From Temnothorax longispinosus (Eukaryota; Arthropoda; Insecta; Hymenoptera; Formicidae), in assembly GCF_030848805.1 (NCBI RefSeq), contig NC_092362.1:7068001-7132000 (forward strand): 64,000 nucleotides of DNA, written 5' to 3'. This document shows, in pieces, positions 22,901 through 34,900 of the stretch (positions are counted from its first letter, which is position 1; each line of letters starts with the position of its first letter). Both the position numbers and the translations under genes were made by a program. The notes under the pieces were generated by a model, which was not told the DNA's origin, ran no database searches, and worked only from the letters and a program-made list of their open reading frames with translations.

Positions 22901-25265
22901 AAAATTTTTTTCGTCGAGAAAATCAACATGTTACGTCATTGTTGAATCAATAGAAAAATTATTGTTAAAGCGATCGTGAACAATAACGTACTCAAAGAGA
23001 ATAGAGAGTTAAATTGATATTAGAGAGCTGTTTCTCGAGATGGATTTTGCTCTAACGTTGAAACAGGAATACGATGCGAAACAAAGTGTCCGGAAGGTCT
23101 TTACGGCAAGGATTGTCATTTACATTGCGAATGCATGCACAACAGTTCGTGTGATTCCACGACCGGAAGTTGCGTCTGCGCCAAGGGCTGGGAGGGCCCT
23201 GATTGCTCGCAACCCTGCAAGGAAGGATGGTACGGGCTGGGATGCAGAGAAAAGTGCCCGGAGAAAATGAACGGTAAAGCGAAGATCCAATATCCAAGAT
23301 TTAAAACGCGTGACATCGTTTGAGTGTAACACATTTAATTCGCATATTTTTTGAACCAATTAATATTTTGTAGGCAACATAAGATAAATGTATTATCACA
23401 TCTTGTGGCAGATTGCGTTATGTTTAATATCTTAATCCTGAATGCAATGTTATCCTTGCAACATATCTCAGTAAGTTCTATTTTTCCTATGCATAATCGG
23501 TTAGTCTCTCTCAAGAAACATACCTGTACGTAAGTTTGCCCATCTGTCGCGCGACATACATTTTGATATATAATATTACAATTGGAAAGAAATAAAAGAG
23601 AAGAAATTGGGTTAAATTGTAAGATCAATACTTCTGCTTGTGATGGCATTGTACATCCGGAGATATAGATAACATGCTTGGATGTGGGTTATTTTTCTAT
23701 TATGTACAGCTGTTCGAAGCTAAGAATAAAAAAGTTTGATCTCTACTTGCGCAAACGCTGACGCAAATAATATGCATATAATAATTTATTTTGCTCTTTA
23801 TCACCAGTCACTTTTATTGTCAAGCATTGAATAATTTTATTGATTATTAGATTATCCAACTTATAATACATTCGGTTAAAGCAAAAGTGGTGAAAGAATT
23901 AATAATAGTTATAACGAACGTGTTACTAAAAATTAACAGGCGATATATGTATAAAGTTTTATTTATAGTAAACTTTTCTATGTTATCGCGATAAATTCTT
24001 AAGTATCATCATTTTCTCCTTAGAAAATATGACTTGCAATCACGTTACCGGCGAGTACGTTTGCCGTACGGGATACCTGGGTCTCACCTGCGAACATCCG
24101 TGTCCGTTCAATCGTTACGGGCTAAATTGTTCGAATCATTGTCACTGTAAGAATAGCGGGGAATGTCATCACGTAACAGGCAAGATGAGAGCTCGGAAGA
24201 GAATCTTCCTGAGATATACATTCGTCTAAATGCGTCTACTCTAATTTTTTTTTATTATATATACCGAGGTGTATTATTTTCTAATCAGGTGTATGCCAAT
24301 GTCGACCTGGCTGGCAAGGCGAGTACTGTCAAACACCCTGCGCGGAGGGCACTTACGGCGTTAATTGTACACAGCATTGCAAGTGTCAGAACGACGGTAA
24401 ATGCAGGCTTAAGGATGGCTTTTGTCAATGTCCGCCAGGATGGACCGGGACCATGTGTACCGAAAGTAGGTTTAGCTACCGAAAGCTGTAGACTGTTACT
24501 ACCAGAAAGAAATGGTGTACCAAACTATGTTACATATTGATAAATTATATTTAAATGCAACGTTTGCCGATTTCAGTTTGTCCCGAGGGGTACTATGGTC
24601 ACCATTGTTTGGAGATTTGCGAATGTAAAAACGAATTCTTCAGGTGCCATTCAGTCGAAGGTTGTATTTGCAGGCAAGGGTATACAGGTACTTAGAGTAC
24701 ATTTTAAAAAAATAATAATAATTCTGCATGAAGAATTGAGGTTTTTTCGGAATCGTACAGTGACTTAATGAGATTGAGAAATTATTCTGTAGGTGAGAAT
24801 TGCGATGAACAACTGTTCTCCCGTAATATCCAAGAGAAAGATGACGGAAGATATAAGTATATCGGAGGCGTACTTGCGATTATTGTTATAATTGGCGCTT
24901 TGTTAGCTGCATGGAGGTATCGTCGTCGTAGAATGGCTGTCAAGAACGAGATGGCTCAAGTGCGATACACGGCTAAGTCTGAGAAGGATAAATTCGATAT
25001 AAGTAGCTGTACCGACGAAGACGATTCCAAAGGTACGACATGTTTAAACGACAAAATAAAGACAATTTTGCAAGACAATTACATCAACTTATATAGATGT
25101 TACTACTCAGGAACGTTCGGTCAGCGATACTACCTGCAGAAGAAGGACGACCATGTAAGAAATCCAAACTTGAATGTGTATCACAACATGATAAGCGGCA
25201 TGAACGACAAAAGAGTCGAGCACATCTATGACAAGGTTAAGCAGCCGTCGCTAATGGCTGGATGA
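19921..25265 (+). CDS. drpr: Draper-like receptor, copy D1, with short tail lacking NPxY and ITAM
   Basis: Exons 19921-20018, 20123-20255, 20676-20844, 21325-21497, 21592-21919, 22401-22508, 22692-22856, 23067-23273, 24024-24179, 24289-24465, 24577-24687, 24793-25032 and 25111-25265 join to 740 codons, no internal stop. Residues 1-22 are a signal peptide (WWLIVAATVIISTGAS), then LEGPNVCTRQE and an EMI domain, about 12 EGF-like repeats, a transmembrane helix (GVLAIIVIIGALLAAW) and a tail of about 90 residues. The tail ends HIYDKVKQPSLMAG: one YxxV remains, while the second ITAM tyrosine and the NPVY exon found in D0 are gone. Drosophila Draper-I is about 1030 residues, so D1 is short. Exon 21325-21497 is a hybrid that replaces several EGF exons of D2. 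The intron after 24179 has a GC donor. Probably a surface receptor without canonical signalling. Confidence 0.88.
20404..20630. mobile_element. Hairpin MITE in D1 intron 2
   Basis: Termini ACTGAGAAA and TTTCTCAGT enclose a near-perfect palindrome centred near 20520 (for example TAGAATTAGAAATTTT against AAAATTTTCTAATTCTA). The D2 intron at about 29440 lacks it, so it entered D1 after the duplication. The flanks share GT/GTG, and the exact target duplication is unclear. Confidence 0.8.
24180..24181 (+). other. GC-AG splice donor (D1)
   Basis: The exon ends ...ACAG and the intron begins GCAAGA. Reading phase and the next exon (GTATGCCAATGTCG) require this donor. The equivalents are at 446-447 (D0, GCAAGT) and 36710-36711 (D2, GCAAGT). 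Confidence 0.85.
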
Positions 25266-26754
25266 TAAGACAATATTCCGAGTCAAACGCCAATTTTTTT
25301 TGGATAAAGTATTCTAGCTGTTATTTTAATAGGCATAATATAATAAAAATAAATAAATATTATGGTAAACATAATTTTTCGTGCTCATTAACAAGTTCTT
25401 TTACATTAAATATTTTATTATTCTATTAAGTACGATAGAAGAATTAAATTACATATTTATGTGAGAAAGGATTAAATTTAATATGTATAAATTCACGCTC
25501 ACTTGGCACGATGTCTTATATCACTACTTTTATAACAAAAATAGATTAAAACAAATCGTGTTAAATCATGTTAAATAAACGGAAGAACGTAATTGTTAGT
25601 AACAAAATCGAGATATTCCAATAGCGCAGAGTATAAACTAAACAGTCTTTTTTGAAAAATCTCTATATCTTCGGTGGTTGCCCAGGTATATGCGATAAAC
25701 GATAGGGAAGACTTTTTTTTCTCGCGCCAAGCCAGCGACATATGGCCTTGACCTACTTGAGCAACGGGCGGCGCGGACGAGACACTTTTTTCACGAGCTC
25801 TATACATACGTGTGTGAAATTGGCTCATTACTTTTTGAATTCTGTATTTTTAATAATTGTGCTACGTTTGTGCCGTATTGTGCCGCAAACCGCAACTCTG
25901 TAACTCAAAGCGTACTCGAGAAAATAAAAAAAAAAAAAATTTTTTTATAGCCCCGCACTTTTCGAATGTTGAGTTTTTTTTATTGTGCTGTATTGTGCTG
26001 CATTTGTGCTGACTTGTGCCGCAAACGCGAGATTGATAACTTCGATAACAATTAAGAAAAGAAAAAAATTATACTATCCTCGCATGCACTTTTCCCGAAA
26101 TAAACCCAATTTTTTTTGTTGATAGGTAGTAATTTGTGCCACGTTGTGCCGTTGGAATAAACTCGATATCTCTTTTTATTTGGCAGATAAAAAATATTAA
26201 ATGTCAAAAACTGAAATTTTGCAACTTGTGCTGAATTGTGCTAGTCGAGCACAACAAGAAAACGGCTAGAAAAGAATCGAAAGTTGCAGGAGTTAAAAAT
26301 AATGAGCTAAAGGGGATGGGGGTGAGAAAAAAATTTCACATTTTCAAGTTTTTTAAAATTGTGCTGAATTGTGCCAGACGAGTACAATAACTTATAATGA
26401 CAAAATGTCCGCAAATCGTTAGTTTTCGCAGCACAACCATCTAAAGAAAGAAGTTTTTAGGAATTACAATTTTTAAACCATTTTTTTAAACCGTGATAGA
26501 GATCTAGCACGATTCAGACGTGGCATGGGGTTTAGAATTCTTCTACTCCTGAAACCCAAGTTCCTTAGTTGTATTGTAAAATCCATAAAATGTGACCAGA
26601 CGACATTTTGTCAATCGTTAAGCCCCCCTTTCTTGCACAATAGGCGATAGCGATAGCGATAGCGACAGCGACAAAGTTGCCGACAAAGCTACGTCTTGAC
26701 GAATACAGGACCAATTTGCCAATTATAGCCGGATGAAAATGAAAGCTTAATTGT
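25266..26754. other. D1-D2 intergenic region
   Basis: 25266-25552 matches the D2 3' flank (37808-38086). Beyond that, 25840-26540 is a degenerate repeat in which GTGCTG/GTGCCG words recur (TTGTGCTGAATTGTGC, TTGTGCCGCAAAC). Related sequence occurs at 58370-58900 and, inverted, near 60050-60200. A short GATAGC tandem lies at about 26645. No gene is supported. Confidence 0.5.
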
Positions 26755-28965
26755 TTAATATAAATTTCTTTAGCTTTTTTCACTGATTATAATTTCACTG
26801 GTTTTTGAGGGCATTTATAATAAAATTAAAGATTATTTATAATGTAGTATAATGGGAGACTCAAGGCTGCAATGTATATTATTTAACAACAAAAATAATT
26901 ATTAAAAATATTAGGAATTGAATAAATTTGTGTTTAATATGTAAAGAATATCGTACTAAAAGTACATTCAAAGATGTGAAAGATGTGACTACCATTTTCT
27001 TGCAATATTGAGGAGGTCGTAAGAAGAATCAGAAGTGTATTAAGAATTGCATGAAATTTAAAACATAATGCTCTCTTATAAATAATGTCAGCATGTAAAT
27101 TTTTTTAGATTTTATCACCGACTAGAATTTTGAGAATATTTATAGCAAAATGTTCAAGATCTTTATCGCGAAAAATTATATAAATAAATATGTATATAAA
27201 TAAACATAATAATTGTAATTTGTAGATGTAACGTATAAAAATCCATTCTTAGCCAATAACTTTTTATTAGCAACACCTTTTTATTGAAGAAAATTTTTTT
27301 TAAAAACTCCCTGAAGAATTTTATGGGGATATTAGTTCAACGTCCATGTTTCTTGTCGATATGTGGAGTATCACTTATTGCGATTGCATCAAAACAATGG
27401 CCGCTATTAGACGTCTCCGTGTCGTCTTACATTTGACTTTATAGATAAGCGCCGCGAAGAAAGACTATATACCTTTTCAACTCGCATTGTCGGCAAATAT
27501 TTACGATCATAACGTCACGATGAATCTTAGGTGGTGAATAAATCTTGGTTATTAATAATACATATATAGTTTGTAGTATTCTTTTTATTCTTTTTATAAA
27601 TATAAAATAAATTAAATAAAAATAAAAAGAACACTACAAAATGTAATATTTCCTCAATAATTAATATTTAATTATTATTATGCAAATTTAAATGTTATTA
27701 TTGTTCGAGAATGCAATAACTTTAAAAATAACACTCATCATAGACGCCGCGACACTTTTATCAATTCCTTTCTCTATATGCTTATACATGTCACAATGAG
27801 CTTCAGCCGTTCTTGCAGCTTCTTCAGCAAAACCTCTTCGACAACTGATGTTTGGAGACGCGTGTTGATTTCAAACTCGTAATTAAAACTGGATTAAACG
27901 GAAGCCGCTATCTCACTAGCAGAGCACTGAAAAATCCAGTCACAACTTAACAATTCCGCGCAGCCAGTTAATGATAATAAATGATAAATATATCATTTCC
28001 GTTCGCTGTTTCACTTCCGCCAAATGCCCGAATAAGTGTCTGGCATATTCTTTGTTTATCGCAAAACCCCGGAACTTTCATGATTCGTTCGTCGCGTGGT
28101 TGTCAGTCGATCATCGGTCAGTCGACGCGAGCAGTCTAAATTACGGCAAACGAAAATGTATAAACGTTAACGATTTCCGGGACACTTTACCACTCGGTCT
28201 ACCTCTAAATTCTAAATCTTATTTAAATTTTGTTGTCGCGAATGCTTCTTCCTTTCTCACGCGCCGCGCGAACGATATCGGTTACCAGCATCTTATCGTC
28301 ACTTGATATTATATAGAGAAAATATTATAGCTTAGCTCGTCACCCCTAATATTTATCGTGACGGACATTATGACCGGAAATGCTTGAAAGAAGTGGTCAT
28401 TCTTCTTTGTGGCGCTTATCTAAAGTCCAAAGTCCACTGTAAGACGATCGATAGGAAACACAAGTTGTGTAGGTACTGATGTATACTGATACCTATAATG
28501 CACTGTATTGTAGGCATGCTTCTTGGTCCACAGTTTGGTCCGGCATTGCCGACGTGTCAGTAATCGTGTATCCGGTATGCGAGGTATGTACATGCTTCTG
28601 CACATTTTGCGGTCGTTCGTAATTCGGGAAATAACTCGCGCCGCTTTCAGGTAGCATGTTGACGTTATTGTAACGTTATTTAACAATTATTTTGACGTCA
28701 AAACGTCATTTTGACATTAAAATGACAATAAATAACGTCAGTTTGCTACATGGATTGTGACACACGTTAAAAAGCGTCAACTTGACACATCTTACTCTCA
28801 GATCCGTAGACGGGTCAATCGTTCTGCTTTTCGAGCGAATGGATACGATCCGGTGTGCCGTGTAGAAACGTAAGAGATTAATCACGATCGAAGCTAACGA
28901 TAACGTAATGGAAAGACGATAACGATATGTTTTGCTCACGAAGTTCAGTGTTGTCTGGATCCGGA
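26755..28965 (+). promoter_or_regulatory. Upstream region of D2, duplicate of 17705-19920
   Basis: Same order of elements as upstream of D1, including the AT hairpin (27560-27640) and TGACGTCA at 28693-28700, 266 bp before the start codon. Small indels separate the copies. Confidence 0.55.
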
Positions 28966-31900
28966 ATGGAGTGTGCAGCGTGGTGGCTGATCGTGGCCGC
29001 CACCGTGATAATTTCGACAGGAGCAAGCCTCGAGGGACCGAACGTATGCACCCGACAGGAAACGTAAGCAGTCGGGAATCGAGATTTTAATAATTTGTTA
29101 GCGAATTTGTTTGCTCGTTAAACAGCGTTATCGTCGGTGAAATTTATGAGAGCGAGTGTCATTTTAGGTATACGATAACGGTGAAAGTGTCCGAGAAAAA
29201 ACCTTACACCGTAAGGGACAGCAAAGCGTGTTTTATTTTAATCATACCAAGATGGTGTACCACGTACAACATCAAGTACGAGACAGTCTACAAGAACCAG
29301 GTCGGTTATCTAATCCGCGTCTATATACGAATAAGTACTTTCTTATATTTTGTGGAAAGGTCTGATCTAGATTTGTGTTTTGTGCTTAATTACTGTCGCG
29401 GAGCGATAGCAAGCTCAAACAAGAAAGCTGCGGAGAAAGGATTATTGGTGGAACGGCGCGAATTACGGTCCGTAATTTACGTGTTTCTTGCAGAATGTGA
29501 CGAAACAAAGGCCCGTAAAAGAATGCTGCAAAGGCTACACGGAGACCACGAAAGGCGATCGCTGCATTCCAGTGTGCTCCGAGGGTTGTCTCTACGGTAC
29601 CTGTATTGCGCCTGACGTCTGCGAATGCGAGTCGGGATACCGCGGCTCGTTATGCGATACCAGTGAGAGCAGCTTCATTTTTATAATAATAATAACGGCG
29701 GGACATGCATTCCGGTATAGCTGGCGAAACGAATACTCTTTTATTATAGTGCACGTACTTTTCATTTGCGATGCAACAGTCCGACATTCGACATGAATAA
29801 CAACGTGTTAGAGTAACACGTAGAGAGATAGCAAACGTGAAATAACGAGAATATTACTATATATATGTTTATTAACTTTAGCAATACAGCCAGAAAGTGG
29901 ACTTGGTTTACAATCAATCCTTAATCATTCATACCTGCATTCCATCCACGCACAATACAACTATTCAAATGACCTGTCATTACTTATACGATTATAATAA
30001 TCATTGCTTCTTATGGCACTATCTCCTAACCACACAGCCTATCTCACAGCCTAATGATATTCTGTATCTATCTTCTTTTTCTTTCGCATTCCTTTCCCTG
30101 ACAACTTTCAACAATACCTCCGCTTTGGTGGTGTCCAATTTATCGTTCCAAAGTTTTTCCAACCTTTCCTTACTATCTTTTCCTAATACAGTAAACCATT
30201 CCTTTGTCTCAATACAATCCTCTACATAGTGTTTCATGCTATCCTTACCTTTATTGCAAAAAATACACATCCGCTTTTCCTTTTCTAACCAATACCTATT
30301 ACCTGATTCTAAGTTACGGCATCTTAAATTTAACAGAGCTCTGATACTATCCCCAAGGTCTTGCCTGTCTAAATTATCCATCCTTAAATAACTGGGACCT
30401 TCCAAATCCTTGCTCAACTCCTTGTATTTCTTATTATACCTTGATTCTAAAATTCTATTTTCCTCTAACTGCCTCTGAACATTTTCATCCCTATTCCTCA
30501 TTTCTTTACCTATATTCCTCCTCTTCCTTCTCAAGGCTTCCACAGCCACAACACTCCACCCATTTCTATTAAAATATTTCTCCCTCTCCTTTCCATATCT
30601 ATCATTCCATTCATTACTTTCTTTATCTAACCAACACTTTTTAATCCACCTCTCTTCACTTGCTTCCCTGACCTTATCCTCAAACTTCATAGCCCTAATT
30701 CCCCAACCTATCCTTAGTTTGCTCATTCCTAGTTCTCTAGACATCATATATCTTGGAGTGCAAAACTTTAATTTAAAAACCCATCTAGCGTAATCCAGCA
30801 TTATCTTTTCTAAATTTTTTCTTTCTTTCCACCCCCATAATTCCACACCGTATGACATCACGCTCCTAACTAAATATCTAAATAGCATCCCTCTTCTAAT
30901 AAAATTATTCCTACAAATCCTTTCTCCTAGACCCCAGGTCCTAAATTACATCTTACACCTACTTTTTCTCTTCAAAATTTCTGCGCCCATTTCTTCCAGT
31001 CTCTTTCTTGTTCTAAATTTAGGTATCCCTTTAATCACCACATTATTCCTTCTATCTTCTTTTTCTTTATCTTTCATCCATCTCTTAAGCTTATCTACCT
31101 CTCTGACAACGAGAATATTACTAAAGATGTTGTATGTTATAATTTAGTAATAATGACACTTCGCGTTTACAAAAGAAATTTAAAAATACGTAATGGCAAA
31201 TCACAAATACTTAGCGTAAATACATTTTTATTGTGTTTAAAAAGTTACGTTGGCGGGTTTTCCTGGAATATTTGTCTCATATAATTATTTTTAAAAACTA
31301 ATGAAAGAAATACACGATGACTTTCTGCGCTATCGAAGATATCAGTTTATTTAAACGGCGTGTACAGAAGGTTAATTTTAACTTTCATATGAACAGAGTG
31401 CCCTTCGGGTAAATGGGGCAGAGATTGCAAGATGGATTGTAAGTGCCAGAACGGTGCCACGTGCGACCCATTCGACGGCAAGTGCAAGTGTACCAGAGGC
31501 TGGATCGGCCTGTACTGCAATCAAAAGTGTTCTTCCAACCGCTACGGGCAAGATTGCGCCGAGGAGTGCCGTTGTCAGAACGGCGGATCCTGTAACCCCG
31601 TGACTGGTGAATGCAACTGCACATCCGGCTGGATGGTACACAAGATTTTGCGCAATCGAATACGAAGTGTATCTCGCGGCGCACACGTCAATTCTACATT
31701 TACAAATGCAATATTTGTCACAGGGTTCAATCTGTGCGAATCGGTGTCCGGAGAGTTTTTGGGGGAAGAACTGTAGTCAGACCTGCGACTGCTATAACGA
31801 AGCCGGCTGCAATCACGTTACGGGCGAGTGTCAATGCAAGCCGGGCTTCTATGGCGATAAAGTATGTCAACGCTGATTATTCTGACTAATTATATTAATA

Positions 31901-34900
31901 CATTTTTTAAATCAAAATAATTTATATCATATTTTTTCATTAACAGTGTCTGAAGATCTGTCCCGAGGGCACGTTTGGACTGTACTGCACGAACAATTGC
32001 GCATGTGAAAATAATGCCACGTGCGACTCATTCGACGGCAAGTGCAAGTGTACCAGAGGCTGGACCGGCGTGTCCTGCGATCAAAAGTGTCCTTCTAATC
32101 TCTACGGGCAAAACTGCGCCGAAGAGTGCCGTTGCAGAAACGGTGGAAAATGTCATCATATCTCCGGCGAATGTCATTGCACCCCCGGTTACACCGGACC
32201 ACTGTGAGTTGCAAATTTCATTGTAGAGCACCGTAAATATTTATCGAGGAATTTTACATTACCACTCGGAAATGAAATATCTCCACATCTTTTGCACCAA
32301 GTTTTCAAGAAAGTTTTTCTCGAAGAGTTTTGTTCTAAAAAAATAATAGCTAGACGTAGCCAGATGTAACGAGACTCGTGTCGATCACTGTAATTTGCTG
32401 TTGTGTTGGGCAGATGCGGCGATTTGTGTCCGATGGGCACACATGGAGAGGAGTGCAAGTCAAACTGCCTTTGTCAGAACGGTGGATTCTGTAACCCCGT
32501 GACTGGTGAATGCAACTGCACATCCGGCTGGATGGTACGCAAAATTTTGCGCAATCGAATACGAAGTGTATCTCGCGACGCACACGTCAATTTTACATTT
32601 ACAAATGCAATATTTGTCACAGGGTTCAGTCTGTGCGAATCGGTGTCCGGAGGGTTTTTGGGGGAAGAACTGTAGTCAGACCTGCGACTGCTATAACGAT
32701 GCCGGCTGCAATCACGTTACGGGCGAGTGTCAATGCAAGCCGGGCTTCTATGGCGATAAAGTACGTCAACGCTGATTATTCTGACTAATTATATTAATGC
32801 ATTTTTTAAATCAAAATAGTTTATATCTTATTTTTTCATCAACAGTGTCTGAAGATCTGTCCCGAGGGCACGTTTGGACTGTACTGCACGAACCATTGCA
32901 CATGTGAAAATAATGCCACGTGCGACCCATTCGACGGCAAGTGCAAGTGTACCAGAGGCTGGACCGGCGTGTCCTGCGATCAAAAGTGTCCTTCTAATCT
33001 CTACGGGCAAAACTGCGCCGAGGAGTGCCGTTGCAGAAACGGTGGAAAATGTCATCATATCTCCGGCGAATGTCATTGCACCCCCGGTTACACCGGACCA
33101 CTGTGAGTTGCAAATTTCGTTGTAGACCACCGTAAATATTTATCGAGGAATCTTGTTTACATTACCACTCGGAAATGAAATATCTTTACATCTTTTGCAC
33201 GCATCTTTCAAGAAAGTTTCTCTCGATGAGGTTTGTTCTAAAAAAGTAATAGCTAGACGTAGCCGCCAGATGTAACGAGACTCGTGTCGATCACTGTGAT
33301 TCGCTGTTGTGTTGAGCAGATGCGGCGATTTGTGTCCGATGGGCACACATGGAGAGGAGTGCAAGTCAAACTGCCGTTGTCAGAACGGTGGATCCTGTAA
33401 CCCCGTGACTGGTGAATGCAACTGCACATCCGGCTGGATGGTACGCAAGATTTTGCGCAAACGAATTGTATCTTGCGATTCAACATTTACAAATGAAATA
33501 TTTGTCACACAGGGTACCGTCTGTGCGAATCGGTGCCAGGAGGATTTCTGGGGCGTTAATTGCTCTCTGACCTGCTATTGCTATAACGAAGCTGGCTGCG
33601 ATCACATTACGGGCGAGTGTCAGTGCAAGCCGGGCTTCTACGGCGACGAAGTACGTCAACGCCGATTATTCTAATTATGTTAATGCAGGTTTTAAATTTA
33701 TATAATTAATATCTTATTTTCTTTTTAACGTGACAATCAGTGTCTGAAGATCTGTCCCGAGGACACGTTTGGACTGTACTGCACGAACAATTGCACCTGT
33801 GAAAATAATGCTACGTGCAATCCTAGTAACGGTACCTGTGTATGCGGTGCAGATTGGATGGGTGAAACGTGCAGCCAACGAGCCTGCGAGGACGGTTTGT
33901 ACGGTTCCAACTGTACAAAAGTGAGTCCCCATATGCACTTCTTACAATTAGAAAGTTACTTTTACGATGTCTCGCACCAATTGTAAATTAAACTTATAAT
34001 TTACAGGTTTGCGAATGTGAGAAAAGCAATACGGAGCAATGTCATCCGTGGACTGGACAATGTTCCTGCAAAACGGGATGGGACGGCAAAACCTGTGACA
34101 GGCCGTGTCCCTTCTACACTTTCGGCAAGAGTTGTCAAAATCATTGCACCTGCAAGAACAACGCGCAGTGCTCGCCCATCGACGGCACTTGCCTCTGCGC
34201 GGACGGATATCGCGGAAAGGATTGCGGCGATCTGTGCCCCGCGAATACGTTCGGGGAGGACTGCGCGCAGAAGTGCGCCTGCAAGAACGGAGCCAGCTGC
34301 TCGCCTGAGAACGGAAGCTGCAATTGCACGGCTGGTAAGCGTAACTTGAATGATCACACTCGATGGTTTGTAATTATAAACTGATCGTTTAGAGAAAATC
34401 TTTTAGATGCACCTATAGTTACAGAAATAAATTAGTCACAAAAGAAATAGTCAGTTAGTAACAGGGTGAAACTTTTGGGTTTAAATGTTTGGTCATTCTT
34501 ATTTTTATTTATTGTCTCCTGGAGTATCTTATCAATATTATTTCACCATTATTCTACGTAACATTTTGCATAGTATTAGACAGCTTTGTTTGATATTTTT
34601 TGTACACGTCAGCAACTTTCATTGCTCATCTGTAGAACTTACCATACTTTACTTTGTTAGTAGGATTATCTGGTAATACTTATAGTTACTTAGTATAAAA
34701 TTATTTATTAAAGTCTCGCTAATAAACGTTTTTCCGATAAAGATATTCGACATCGCTAAGTACGACACAAATTTCACATATCTCTTCGACATTTTAACAG
34801 GATGGGTCGGTATCTTGTGCGATCGTCCGTGCGATGACAAGTTCTATGGCGAGGATTGCAAAGACAAATGCAACTGCTATAATAATGCAGCCTGCCATCC

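Noticed and set aside
30019..30888. A 289-residue minus-strand frame as a host gene
   Set aside because: It lies between a 16-bp target duplication, is absent from D1, and reads as the end of LINE ORF2.
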